13,543 nt of DNA, taken from the NCBI GenBank assembly GCA_031288215.1, contig JAITRV010000190.1:1-13543 (forward strand). Reading direction: 5' to 3'. Below the pieces are notes generated by a model that searched no databases, had not been told where the DNA came from, and saw only the letters and a list, made by a program, of their open reading frames with translations. The position numbers and the translations under genes are program-made. Origin of the DNA: Spirochaetaceae bacterium (GTDB lineage Bacteria > Spirochaetota > Spirochaetia > Treponematales > Breznakiellaceae). Positions 7,347 to 13,492 of this stretch are shown here, one piece after another. Every line of letters starts with the position of its first letter. The first letter of the stretch is position 1.

Positions 7347-7357
7347 CTGCTGAAATT

Positions 7358-8155
7358 ATGATAAAAGATCTGGAACATATTAGGTCCAAACGGGCTTTTA
7401 TTATCGACATGGACGGGGTGGTCTACCACGGAAACCAGCTTCTTCCGGGGGCGCTGGAATTTGTGGAATGGCTTACGGTTAACCATAAGGCATTCCTCTT
7501 TCTGACCAATTCCAGCGAGCGATCCCCCCTGGAACTGTCCCAAAAGCTGTCCCGGCTGGGGATTCTGGTGGACCCGGAGCATTTCTACACCAGCGCCCTG
7601 GCCACCGCGGGCTTCCTGGCCTCCCAGAAACCCGGGGGGTCCGTGTACGTCATCGGGGAACCGGGGCTGATCCAGGCCCTCTACGACGCGGGCTTCACCA
7701 TGAACAACGTGAATCCCGACTACGTGGTGGTTGGGGAGGGGAGGGGCTATAGCCTGGAGGCCCTGGAACGGGCGGTAAAACTGGTCTTCGGGGGGGCGCG
7801 GCTCATCGGCACCAACCCGGACCTGACCGGCCCGGTGGAGGGAGGTATCGTCCCTGCCTGCGGTTCCCTGGTGGCCCCCATAGAACTGTCCACCGAGACC
7901 AAGGCCTATTTTGTGGGCAAGCCCAACCCCCTGATCATGCGCCACGGCATGAGGCGGCTCAACGCCACCCGGGAAGAAACGGCAATCATCGGGGACCGGA
8001 TGGACACGGACATCGTCGCCGGGGTGGAATCGGAAATCGAGACGATCCTGGTCCTTTCGGGGGTTACCAAGATGCAGGATATTCCCCGGTTCCCCTACCG
8101 GCCCCGGCATATCCTGGAGGGAATTTTCGAGATTCCCCCGGGGAAGGACGCGTGA
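7358..8155 (+). CDS. nagD: NagD-type HAD-superfamily phosphatase (HAD-IIA)
   Basis: This 265-residue HAD phosphatase has motif I D17-M-D19-G with D17 as nucleophile, motif II T50-N-S-S, the motif III lysine in G187-K-P-N-P, and motif IV G212-D-R-M-D-T-D. The large C2a cap domain between about residues 75 and 180 and the length of 265 match the NagD / 4-nitrophenylphosphatase subfamily, which dephosphorylates nucleoside monophosphates or small sugar phosphates. The true substrate is unknown. The ATG follows the last tandem repeat with AGAGGA at a rather long spacing of 11. The stop overlaps the GTG of pepT. The gene is GC-rich while its leader is very AT-rich. The nagD symbol reflects subfamily, not proof of a link to amino-sugar use. 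Confidence 0.88.
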   Translation: MIKDLEHIRSKRAFIIDMDGVVYHGNQLLPGALEFVEWLTVNHKAFLFLTNSSERSPLELSQKLSRLGILVDPEHFYTSALATAGFLASQKPGGSVYVIGEPGLIQALYDAGFTMNNVNPDYVVVGEGRGYSLEALERAVKLVFGGARLIGTNPDLTGPVEGGIVPACGSLVAPIELSTETKAYFVGKPNPLIMRHGMRRLNATREETAIIGDRMDTDIVAGVESEIETILVLSGVTKMQDIPRFPYRPRHILEGIFEIPPGKDA

Positions 8156-9429
8156 TAGGAATGAATCGGAAGACCGGGATTGACGAGGCGATCATCGCCG
8201 AATTGGTGGCGGGCCGGTTTTTGCGCTATGTCCGCTATTGGACCACCAGCGACCGCCGCATTGAGGCGACCCCTTCCACGCCGGGGCAGTGGGACCTGGC
8301 CAAGGCCCTGGTGGAGGAGCTTCGGGGTCTGGGGATCGCCGAGGTGGAACTCACCGCCCATTGCTACGTGATTGCCCGGCTTCCCGCCTCCGCAGCCCGG
8401 GAAGGCCGCCCGGCGGTGGCCTTCCTGGCCCACCTGGATACGGTAGACGATGTGCCCGGGAAGGACGTCAAACCCCAGGTGGTCAAGAACTACGACGGCC
8501 GGCGGATTGAGCTGGCCGGCGGCCTCGCCCTGGACCCCCAGGCAGATGCCGCCCTGGCCGCCCAGAAGGGCCGGGACCTCATCCATGCCGACGGGACCAC
8601 CCTGCTGGGGGCGGACGACAAGGCGGGTATTGCGGAGATCCTCGCTGCGGTGGAGTACCTCCTGACCCACCCTGAGATACCCCACGGGCCGGTGGAGATC
8701 ATCTTTTCCCCGGACGAGGAAACCGGGAAGGGGCTTCCGGAATTTCCCCTGGAACGGATCAGATCCCGCGCCTGCTATACCCTGGATGGGGGCGGGGAAG
8801 GGGAGCTTGAGGCGGAGTGTTTCAACGCCCTGAAGGGGGAAATTGAATGTACCGGGAGGGCCATTCACCCCGGTTATGGCCGGGGGATACTGGTCAACGC
8901 CGCCCTGATGGCGGCGGCCTTCGCCATGATGCTCCCCCGGTCGGAGAGCCCCGAGGCGACCGACGCCTATTACGGCTACTATAACCCCGTGGAGATCCGG
9001 GGGAACGGGGAGAAGGCCTTCCTGGAGGTGTTTATCCGGGACTTTGACCGGGCCGGGGCACAGCGGCGGGCCGGGGCGCTGGATGCTTTTGCCCGGGCGG
9101 TGGAGGCCCAGTTTCCCGGGGGCAGGGTCCACGTTACGATAAAAAATCAGTATTATAATATGAAGGAACGGATCGAGAAGAGCCCCGAAGTCATGAGGAT
9201 ACTGAAAAAGGCCGCCGCCAATATCGGGATTGAATTCACGATGAAGCCCATCCGGGGAGGCACCGACGGGTCCCGGTTGACGGAACTGGGAATCCCCACC
9301 CCCAACATCTTTACCGGCGGCCATAGCTGGCATAGCCGTACCGAATGGGCCGCGGTTTCCGAGATGACCGCCGCCTGCCGCCTGGTGATTGAACTTATCC
9401 GGCTCTGGGGGGAAGAACCGGCGGCTTGA
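8152..9429 (+). CDS. pepT: Peptidase T (tripeptide aminopeptidase)
   Basis: This 425-residue M20-family metallopeptidase removes N-terminal residues from tripeptides in the cytoplasm, with two zinc ions. It has the PepT metal and catalytic residues: H94-L-D96, D155 within G-A-D-D-K-A-G, the general base E189 and ligand E190 (P-D-E-E-T-G), D212 (L-D-G-G) and H394 in H-S-W-H-S-R-T-E-W. Length is near the usual 410. The central dimerisation domain lies at about 220-330. The GTG at 8152 overlaps the nagD stop as GTGA and has AAGGA just upstream, so coupled translation is likely. An ATG three codons later (8161) is an alternative, but its GGA is directly adjacent. A 12-bp tandem repeat begins immediately after the stop. 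Confidence 0.92.
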   Translation: MIGMNRKTGIDEAIIAELVAGRFLRYVRYWTTSDRRIEATPSTPGQWDLAKALVEELRGLGIAEVELTAHCYVIARLPASAAREGRPAVAFLAHLDTVDDVPGKDVKPQVVKNYDGRRIELAGGLALDPQADAALAAQKGRDLIHADGTTLLGADDKAGIAEILAAVEYLLTHPEIPHGPVEIIFSPDEETGKGLPEFPLERIRSRACYTLDGGGEGELEAECFNALKGEIECTGRAIHPGYGRGILVNAALMAAAFAMMLPRSESPEATDAYYGYYNPVEIRGNGEKAFLEVFIRDFDRAGAQRRAGALDAFARAVEAQFPGGRVHVTIKNQYYNMKERIEKSPEVMRILKKAAANIGIEFTMKPIRGGTDGSRLTELGIPTPNIFTGGHSWHSRTEWAAVSEMTAACRLVIELIRLWGEEPAA

Positions 9430-9430
9430 G

Positions 9431-9478
9431 CGGGTCTTCGACCGGGTCTTTGACCGGGTCTTCGACCGGGTCTTCGAC
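9431..9478. repeat. Four tandem copies of a 12-bp repeat
   Basis: CGGGTCTTCGAC occurs four times head to tail with one T/C change in copy two. It begins two bases after the pepT stop. Each junction forms GACC-G-GGTC, a small near-palindrome. The 12-bp length keeps frame, and on the plus strand one frame would read R-V-F-D repeated, but no start or ribosome binding site supports translation. Confidence 0.9.
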
Positions 9479-9594
9479 CTTCGCATAAAAAACCCGGAGA
9501 CGTGTTTTCTGTACGTGACACGCACCTGCCCACGCCCCCGGGTAAAGAATGGAGAGCGACTTTTTTTACATAAAACCTTACCATTGAGGTTTGT

Positions 9595-9625
9595 TCTTAT
9601 TGAAAACGGCTATTTTTCAATAAGA
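9595..9625. repeat. Perfect 12-bp inverted repeat between convergent genes
   Basis: TCTTATTGAAAA and TTTTCAATAAGA face each other across the 7-base loop CGGCTAT. It lies between the convergent pepT and flavodoxin genes, where a bidirectional terminator is expected. The stem is AT-rich, with a run of T inside the arms rather than after them. Confidence 0.6.
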
Positions 9626-9639
9626 GTAATAAAGGATGA

Positions 9640-9658
9640 CCGCCGAGAGAGGTGGCGG
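9640..9658 (-). terminator. GC hairpin downstream of flavodoxin
   Basis: CCGCC and GGCGG pair around a 9-base loop, 26 bases past the flavodoxin stop. On the minus strand it is followed by a pyrimidine-rich stretch (TCATCC, then TTTATTAC). This is a plausible but weak terminator for the flavodoxin gene. Confidence 0.35.
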
Positions 9659-9684
9659 CGATCACCCCATTATTCACATCGTAA

Positions 9685-10113
9685 TCATCCGGCCAACTCC
9701 TTGCCCAGGGCGTAGCATTGGCTGAGGGTATCTTCCGTTGGTTCAAGCTGGGTTATGATACCGCTTCCTTTCACCTCGGCTCCCAGCCCCTTCATGCGGT
9801 CTACCCAGGTACGCATCCACTGCCCATCCCCCCAGTCGTATGAACCGAAGAGACCGAGGCTTTTCCCCTGTAATTCCGCCGAACTCAGGGATGCGATGAA
9901 GGGCTCCATTTCTTCTTCCTCCAGGGTCTCATCCCCCATGGCAGGACAGCCAAAGGCCAGCGCATCCGCATCCTTGACCAGAGCCGCCGAAGCAGATCCT
10001 ACCGGTTTGAGAATCGCCTCCGCCCCGGCCTCGCTTACACCCTTGGCTACCGATTTTGCCATCAGTTCCGTATTGCCTGACCCGCTCCAATAGGTGATAA
10101 ATATTTTCTTCAC
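9685..10113 (-). CDS. Short-chain flavodoxin
   Basis: This 142-residue FMN protein carries single electrons between redox enzymes, often replacing ferredoxin under iron limitation. The phosphate-binding loop is W9-S-G-S-G-N-T15, after a first strand M-K-K-I-F-I-T-Y. A mid-sequence acidic stretch near 64-68 and the 90s loop G-S-Y-D-W-G-D-G-Q-W-M with the FMN-stacking aromatics match clostridial-type flavodoxins. Length of about 140 is right for the short-chain class, which lacks the extra 20-residue loop. The start is GTG; GGAGG lies 7 bases upstream and no ATG fits. The gene has its own promoter and a dyad over the transcription start. Partner enzymes are not in this window. Confidence 0.92.
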   Translation of the reverse strand: MKKIFITYWSGSGNTELMAKSVAKGVSEAGAEAILKPVGSASAALVKDADALAFGCPAMGDETLEEEEMEPFIASLSSAELQGKSLGLFGSYDWGDGQWMRTWVDRMKGLGAEVKGSGIITQLEPTEDTLSQCYALGKELAG

Positions 10114-10128
10114 TCGTCCCTCCTTCTA

Positions 10129-10144
10129 GTTAGCTTTTACTAAC
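10129..10144 (-). promoter_or_regulatory. Dyad overlapping the flavodoxin transcription start
   Basis: GTTAG and CTAAC are separated by 6 bases and cover the downstream end of the -10 box and the probable start site. A repressor bound here would block the promoter. The regulator is not identifiable. Confidence 0.3.
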
Positions 10145-10170
10145 ATAGCATATATTTAAATATTTGTAAA
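10142..10170 (-). promoter_or_regulatory. Sigma-70 type promoter of flavodoxin
   Basis: On the minus strand TTTACA (5 of 6), a 17-base spacer and TATGTT (4 of 6) precede the flavodoxin GTG by about 28 bases. The spacer is nearly pure A and T. Confidence 0.55.
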
Positions 10171-10253
10171 GGGCTTATAACAAAATTTCTTCATTTTTTT
10201 GATTTTTTTTCAAATGTTTTCTCAATTTTGATCATGTACCCTGCTCATCCTGA

Positions 10254-11399
10254 TTACCACATCCCTTCAGAAAGGGGCGGTTCCGCCGTACCGGTCCCGG
10301 GGGACGCCTTTTTCAGGGTAAGCAGCAAGGGGAGATGATCGCTGAGGCCGATGCCGGTACGGGGATTATAGGCATCGGGATACCCCTTGCCGTTGAGAAA
10401 GGGCTCCCGGTTCAGAACCTGGCAGGCCTCGAATTCCCATCCTGAACCGTCAAAGAGGGCTTCGGACAACAAAAAATGATCGATGGTTTCCCATGCATTT
10501 TTGTAGCTATAAGAGCCCGCTCCTTCGGGTAATTCCCCCGCCCAGGGGGAATAGAAAGCCGCCACCTCCGGGGGAAAATACGCGGCCCGGGGGGGCTTTT
10601 CCCCGCTGATAACGAGAAAATCCGCCCGCTTTCCCCGGCTGTCCCCGGTAAAACCGCTGAGTTCCGCCGCTTCGGGCACATCCGGCAACAGGGCGCTGAT
10701 GTAGGCGCCGGCCTGGCGGTAGAATTCATCGTAATTTTCATTGAGATCCCCCAGGATAATCACCGGTACCCCCGGGTTTTCCCGGCGGATCTCCTCTATC
10801 CGCCGGTTGATGATCCACGCCGAACTCCGGCGCTGGGCTTCGGTCTCCTGGTCCCCCCCGAGTTTCGATTTCCAATGGCAGGCGAAAATAACCAGGGGCG
10901 CTCCCCCCGCATCCACCCATGCCTCCAGAATCGGCCGGGGGATATCTTTCCCCTGGTAGCCCCCCGAATGAGCCCTGGTCCGGGTAAGGGGGAATCGGCT
11001 CAAAAGGCCGATTCCCAAAGCTGCCCCGGGGTTGCCGGCAAAGAAGGTCCAATGATACCCCTGATCCCCTAAGCGGTCCTTGGCCAGGGCCTCTAAAACC
11101 CCGCCATTCTCGACCTCTATCAGGGCCAGAATATCCGGGGCTACCGGGGCCAGCGCCCGGGAGAGGGCGGTCATCCGGGCACTGTACTTTTCCCCGGACC
11201 AGCCCGATGAGGCGCTGTATTCCCGGTATTCTCCCCCGTTCTCATCTCCGTCAAAGAGGGCCTGGACATTCCAGGCCCCAATGGTTACCGCCTGAAGGGA
11301 AGCCGCCGGTTCCGGATCCTTACAGCCCGCTGCGGTCCCTGTAAGGATCAGCGCCATAAGTATCGGAAGGCGCCGGCGCTCTTTTATGATTTTCAGCAT
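10254..11399 (-). CDS. Lipoprotein of the endonuclease/exonuclease/phosphatase family
   Basis: This 381-residue protein has the EEP fold shared by DNase I, exonuclease III and inositol phosphatases. Motifs from the chosen ATG: W43-N44, E95 (L-I-E-V-E-N), H175 (A-C-H-W-K-S-K), D218-L-N220 (I-L-G-D-L-N-E-N), D307-H, and S353-D354-H355. These are the metal and phosphate-contact residues, so the enzyme looks active. The N-terminus has K-E-R-R-R, a hydrophobic stretch and L-T-G-T-A-A-G-C26, a relaxed lipobox of the kind tolerated in spirochaetes; Cys26 would be lipidated and the enzyme anchored outside the cytoplasm. AGGAGG lies 7 bases before the ATG at 11399, which excludes a longer reading from 11438. 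It could scavenge phosphate or nucleotides from external DNA, or cleave phosphodiesters or lipids; the substrate is unknown. Confidence 0.85.
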   Translation of the reverse strand: MLKIIKERRRLPILMALILTGTAAGCKDPEPAASLQAVTIGAWNVQALFDGDENGGEYREYSASSGWSGEKYSARMTALSRALAPVAPDILALIEVENGGVLEALAKDRLGDQGYHWTFFAGNPGAALGIGLLSRFPLTRTRAHSGGYQGKDIPRPILEAWVDAGGAPLVIFACHWKSKLGGDQETEAQRRSSAWIINRRIEEIRRENPGVPVIILGDLNENYDEFYRQAGAYISALLPDVPEAAELSGFTGDSRGKRADFLVISGEKPPRAAYFPPEVAAFYSPWAGELPEGAGSYSYKNAWETIDHFLLSEALFDGSGWEFEACQVLNREPFLNGKGYPDAYNPRTGIGLSDHLPLLLTLKKASPGTGTAEPPLSEGMW

Positions 11400-11435
11400 T
11401 CTAAAACCTCCTGTATATAATAGGCGCCGGGATTG

Positions 11436-11554
11436 CAATTCGCTTCAATAAAATCGAGAAAAAATCGAGAAAAAATCGAAAAAACCGAAAAAGATCTATT
11501 TTTTCTTCAGCTTTTATTTTTATCGATTTTTTATTGAAGCAAATCGGCGAATTG
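11436..11554. repeat. 119-bp imperfect palindrome with phased A-tracts
   Basis: The left arm CAATTCGC then TTCAATAAA-ATCGA is mirrored by TCGAT-TTTTTATTGAA and GCGAATTG on the right, with an 8-base insertion in the right arm. Inside, ATCGAGAAAAA is repeated at an 11-bp period (TCGA at 11454, 11465, 11476, then CCGA at 11485), placing A-tracts near the helical repeat. Such phasing is known to bend DNA. The element lies between divergent genes for the EEP lipoprotein and the recombinase. Confidence 0.7.
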
Positions 11555-11570
11555 GACCATATAGATAAGA

Positions 11571-11603
11571 GGACGGTTCAAAATGCAAGATTTTGAACCG
11601 CCC
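11571..11603. repeat. Dyad with 14-bp arms just upstream of the recombinase
   Basis: GGACGGTTCAAAAT (11571-11584) and ATTTTGAACCGCCC (11590-11603) are inverted about GCAAG, with one mismatch at the third position from the outer ends. The inner 11 bp match perfectly. It ends 53 bases before the recombinase ATG. Tyrosine recombinase core sites have paired arms of 10-13 bp around 6-8 bp; read as 10-bp arms with a 7-bp centre this dyad fits that layout. It could also be an operator or mRNA hairpin; no U-run follows. Confidence 0.75.
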
Positions 11604-11656
11604 TATCGGGAAATGTTTGTCTCTGATAAACCATATGACCTTATTCCGGAGGAGCT

Positions 11657-12865
11657 ATGAAAATCGTGTACTTGTTCTATGACGAGGATGGGGTGACTAT
11701 CCCCTTTTATGAGTATGACGAGGACCTGTTTCAAAAACTGGTCCATACCCGGCTGGGGTGCTGGAAGCCTAAAGTCTCCGCCTTTAGCCTTATGCGGAAG
11801 ACCCTGTCCGAAGGCCTGTTGGACCGGGTCCTGGCCGGTAAGGTCTGTGTGGAGGTCCGCCTGGACCGGGGGGAAGCGGCCGCTTCAGTAGCGGTCCGGG
11901 GCTTTTTCCAGCAGGAACAGGGAGGGGAGGCTGCTGCCTCGGCGAATACCCCCATCCTGACCGACCGGACAGGCAGCCCCGGTGATCGGGATTGCCTGCT
12001 CCAATCCTGTCCGCTGCCGGAGTTGTTCTCAGACGCTTGGGCGGAGAACCTGGAGACCGAACTCCATGCCAGGAAGTACAGTCCCAAAACTATACGGGCC
12101 TATTTGTACTACAATCGGGCCTTTTGCCGGACCCTCCGGAAACGGCCCGAGGATATCGAACCGGAGGATATCAAGGTCTATCTGGGCTATTTGGATAAGA
12201 CCCTGGACCTTTCCGCTTCATCCGTTAATTTGGCGATCAGTTCGCTTAAATTCTTTTATGATAAGATCCTTGAAAAAGGCATGGTCTTAACCCATCGGCC
12301 CCGGCATGATAAGCGGTTTCCTGCGATCCTATCGGTTCAGGAGATCCTTCACCTGCTGAACGGTGAGCAGAACCCCAAACACCGGCTTCTTTTGATGCTG
12401 GCCTATTCTTCGGGCCTGCGGGTGAGTGAAGTCGTAACCCTCAAGAAAGCCCACATTGACCTTCACCGCAAATCGATCTTTGTCCAGGCCGGTAAGGGAC
12501 GCAAGGACCGCTACACCATCCTATCGGACCGGGCGGCCCAATTTATACAGGATTATTGTAGTCTCTATGCGATTGATGAGTGGCTCTTCCCCGGCTTATC
12601 ACCGAAGCAGCATCTGTCCATCCGTTCCGCCCAGAAGATCTTTGACAAGGCCCTCGAAAAATCCCTGATAGAAAAACAGGTGTCAATCCACGGTCTGCGT
12701 CACGCTTTTGCCACCCACCTCTTGGAGAACGGTACCGATATCAAATACATCCAAGAACTCCTGGGTCACGCTTCCATCCGAACCACCGAACGGTACACTC
12801 ATGTTGCCCGCCGCCACATTCTGAAAATCCAAAGCCCCCTGGACAATATCATCCCTGCCCCTTAA
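11657..12865 (+). CDS. Tyrosine recombinase, XerC/D-like, with N-terminal extension
   Basis: A 402-residue site-specific recombinase. The SAM-like core-binding domain covers about 125-210 (L-H-A-R-K-Y-S-P-K-T-I-R-A-Y), the catalytic domain about 220-395. All catalytic residues are present: R255 (G-L-R-V-S-E), K280 (G-K-G-R-K-D-R), H345 and R348 (H-G-L-R-H), H371 (L-G-H-A-S) and nucleophile Y380 (E-R-Y-T-H-V). It ends K-I-Q-S-P-L-D, an ending also seen in integron integrases, but the 16-20 residue IntI insertion before H-x-L-R-H is absent. Typical Xer proteins are about 300 residues; the extra 125 begin M-K-I-V-Y-L-F-Y-D-E-D-G and form an acidic domain of unknown role. GGAGG precedes the ATG. 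A strong dyad lies upstream and several inverted repeats lie downstream. Confidence 0.92.
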   Translation: MKIVYLFYDEDGVTIPFYEYDEDLFQKLVHTRLGCWKPKVSAFSLMRKTLSEGLLDRVLAGKVCVEVRLDRGEAAASVAVRGFFQQEQGGEAAASANTPILTDRTGSPGDRDCLLQSCPLPELFSDAWAENLETELHARKYSPKTIRAYLYYNRAFCRTLRKRPEDIEPEDIKVYLGYLDKTLDLSASSVNLAISSLKFFYDKILEKGMVLTHRPRHDKRFPAILSVQEILHLLNGEQNPKHRLLLMLAYSSGLRVSEVVTLKKAHIDLHRKSIFVQAGKGRKDRYTILSDRAAQFIQDYCSLYAIDEWLFPGLSPKQHLSIRSAQKIFDKALEKSLIEKQVSIHGLRHAFATHLLENGTDIKYIQELLGHASIRTTERYTHVARRHILKIQSPLDNIIPAP

Positions 12866-12874
12866 CGGCCCGGA

Positions 12875-12903
12875 GGTTTTCTGCAGCTTGGCTGTACAAA
12901 ACC
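12875..12903. repeat. 29-bp inverted repeat just after the recombinase stop
   Basis: GGTTTT, one mismatch, TG, CAGC, a TTG loop, GCTG, TA, one mismatch, AAAACC: 13-bp arms with one C-C mismatch and one G-T wobble. It starts 9 bases after the stop codon. It could end the recombinase mRNA, but no U-run follows. Confidence 0.6.
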
Positions 12904-12997
12904 GCTAAGGTGCATATTACTGTTTAGGGCCATGAAATAAAGCGACCCCTTGGCGGTTATCGCCGCCAAGGGGAGGGTAATGTGCAGGCGTGTTAGC
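12904..12997. repeat. 94-bp nested inverted repeat
   Basis: Three stems nest: GCTAA / TTAGC (12904-12908 / 12993-12997), GCATATTAC / GTAATGTGC (12912-12920 / 12977-12985, one wobble) and a perfect 11-bp stem CCCCTTGGCGG / CCGCCAAGGGG (12946-12956 / 12963-12973). A 25-base unpaired stretch sits on the left side only. The folded single strand would be a long irregular hairpin, similar in size to integron attC sites, but the ends do not fit the RYYYAAC / GTTRRRY consensus. Confidence 0.7.
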
Positions 12998-13045
12998 AGG
13001 AGGGTATAGGAGAGATAAAAGAATGGCGTAGATGGGGAGTTATAC

Positions 13046-13109
13046 GCAATTTTTTTTGCCCCGCATTTGCCGCCGCACCGCGCCATCCGTGGCGCGGGAA
13101 AATTATTGC
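13046..13109. repeat. 64-bp imperfect inverted repeat
   Basis: GCAAT plus a T-tract on the left faces an A-tract plus ATTGC on the right. Near the right side CCGCGCCA and TGGCGCGG form a perfect 8-bp stem with loop TCCG (13078-13097). An outer GCGTA / TACGC pair (13026-13030 / 13043-13047) touches its left end. This is the third structured element in a row after the recombinase. Confidence 0.6.
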
Positions 13110-13282
13110 TTTTGAAATTATGAAAACAATAAAAATATTTGAAAAAATACAAAGCAGGAAGCATTGGAATCGGTGATTTAATCTTCTATAGTTCTAACTG
13201 TTCGGTGTTGTTTTACAAAAATTTTTTCACTGGTTACCGTTATAAAAAACTTGGAGCTATTGAGGATGTTTTTTGATTTATC

Positions 13283-13300
13283 GCCGCGTTTGATGGCGGC
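13283..13300. repeat. Small GC dyad sharing a core with the 12946 hairpin
   Basis: GCCGC and GCGGC are inverted around 8 bases. The preceding TTATCGCCGC (13278-13287) is identical to 12957-12966 in the large hairpin, hinting at a common repeat core. Confidence 0.4.
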
Positions 13301-13344
13301 AATGTTCAGGCAGCATTTACCCCCATGAATTGATTAAATTTCCA

Positions 13345-13419
13345 CCGCATCTCCGGCATGAGACTCCCGCATCTCTTTCAGGAGAGTACCGCTTCTCTCG
13401 GCTGAGAGTACCGCATCTC
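13345..13419. repeat. 22-bp tandem repeats, each with a TCTC-N6-GAGA dyad
   Basis: Three full 22-bp units (13345, 13367, 13389) and a fourth partial one (13411-13419) start with CCGCATCTC or CCGCTTCTC. Each full unit holds TCTC-N6-GAGA; the spacer bases differ while the arms are kept. The period of 22 bp is two helical turns, so all dyads face the same side. They end 13 bases before the -35 box of the next gene, with dyad centres about 68, 90 and 112 bases upstream of the probable start site. Confidence 0.85.
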
Positions 13420-13432
13420 GTAATAAAATCTC

Positions 13433-13461
13433 TTGACCTTTTTCTCGTTTTATGCCATTCT
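13433..13461 (+). promoter_or_regulatory. Extended -10 promoter for the edge gene
   Basis: TTGACC (-35, 5 of 6), a 17-base spacer ending TGC, then CATTCT (-10). The TG one base before the -10 makes it an extended -10 promoter, which can offset the weak hexamer. It lies directly after the 22-bp repeats. Confidence 0.5.
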
Positions 13462-13492
13462 AAAAGCAAATTTTAATGGAACGGAGGCATAT

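Larger units (their letters stand above)
7030..7357. other. Divergent intergenic region, hemerythrin / nagD
   Basis: This 328-base region has two halves. Bases 7030-7142 are GC-rich and hold the hemerythrin ribosome binding site, a palindrome and a hairpin. From 7143 the sequence turns abruptly AT-rich and carries a promoter, a leader hairpin and tandem repeats ahead of nagD. No gene is supported; weak reading frames through the AT-rich half are repeat artefacts. Confidence 0.8.
12866..13492. other. Long non-coding, structured region after the recombinase
   Basis: These 627 bases hold no gene I can support. The first 245 contain three successive inverted repeats (12875-12903, 12904-12997, 13046-13109). 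Bases 13110-13340 are AT-rich with one small GC dyad at 13283-13300. Bases 13345-13419 carry 22-bp tandem repeats, followed by a promoter and ribosome binding site for the gene at the window edge. The reading frame on the minus strand across 12862-13164 lacks a ribosome binding site and runs through the palindromes. Confidence 0.8.

Noticed and set aside
7192..7410. A hydrophobic 72-residue minus-strand protein
   Set aside because: Its sequence is the 15-bp AT-rich repeats translated (I, L, Y and S repeats), without a ribosome binding site, and it overlaps the nagD start.
8095..9525. A 476-residue minus-strand reading frame with S-K-T-R repeats
   Set aside because: Antisense to pepT, which has all its catalytic residues; the S-K-T-R run is just the 12-bp DNA repeat translated.
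11657..12865. Calling the recombinase an integron integrase (IntI)
   Set aside because: The sequence between the catalytic Lys and the H-x-L-R-H motif is too short to contain the IntI-specific insertion, despite the IntI-like K-I-Q-S-P-L-D ending.
12904..12997. A genuine integron attC site
   Set aside because: The size and nested hairpin fit, but the ends read CGCTAAG and GTTAGCA, not RYYYAAC and GTTRRRY, and the loop asymmetry of 25 bases is too large. Kept only as a hypothesis for a different system.
12862..13164. A 100-residue minus-strand protein after the recombinase
   Set aside because: No ribosome binding site, no recognisable domain, and it runs through two palindromic elements and into the recombinase stop codon.
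13120..13176. An 18-residue plus-strand peptide starting M-K-T-I-K-I-F-E
   Set aside because: Too short, no ribosome binding site, in AT-rich sequence where such frames arise by chance.
13345..13419. A CRISPR array
   Set aside because: The repeat period is only 22 bp with no unique spacers of 30 bp, and no cas genes are present.
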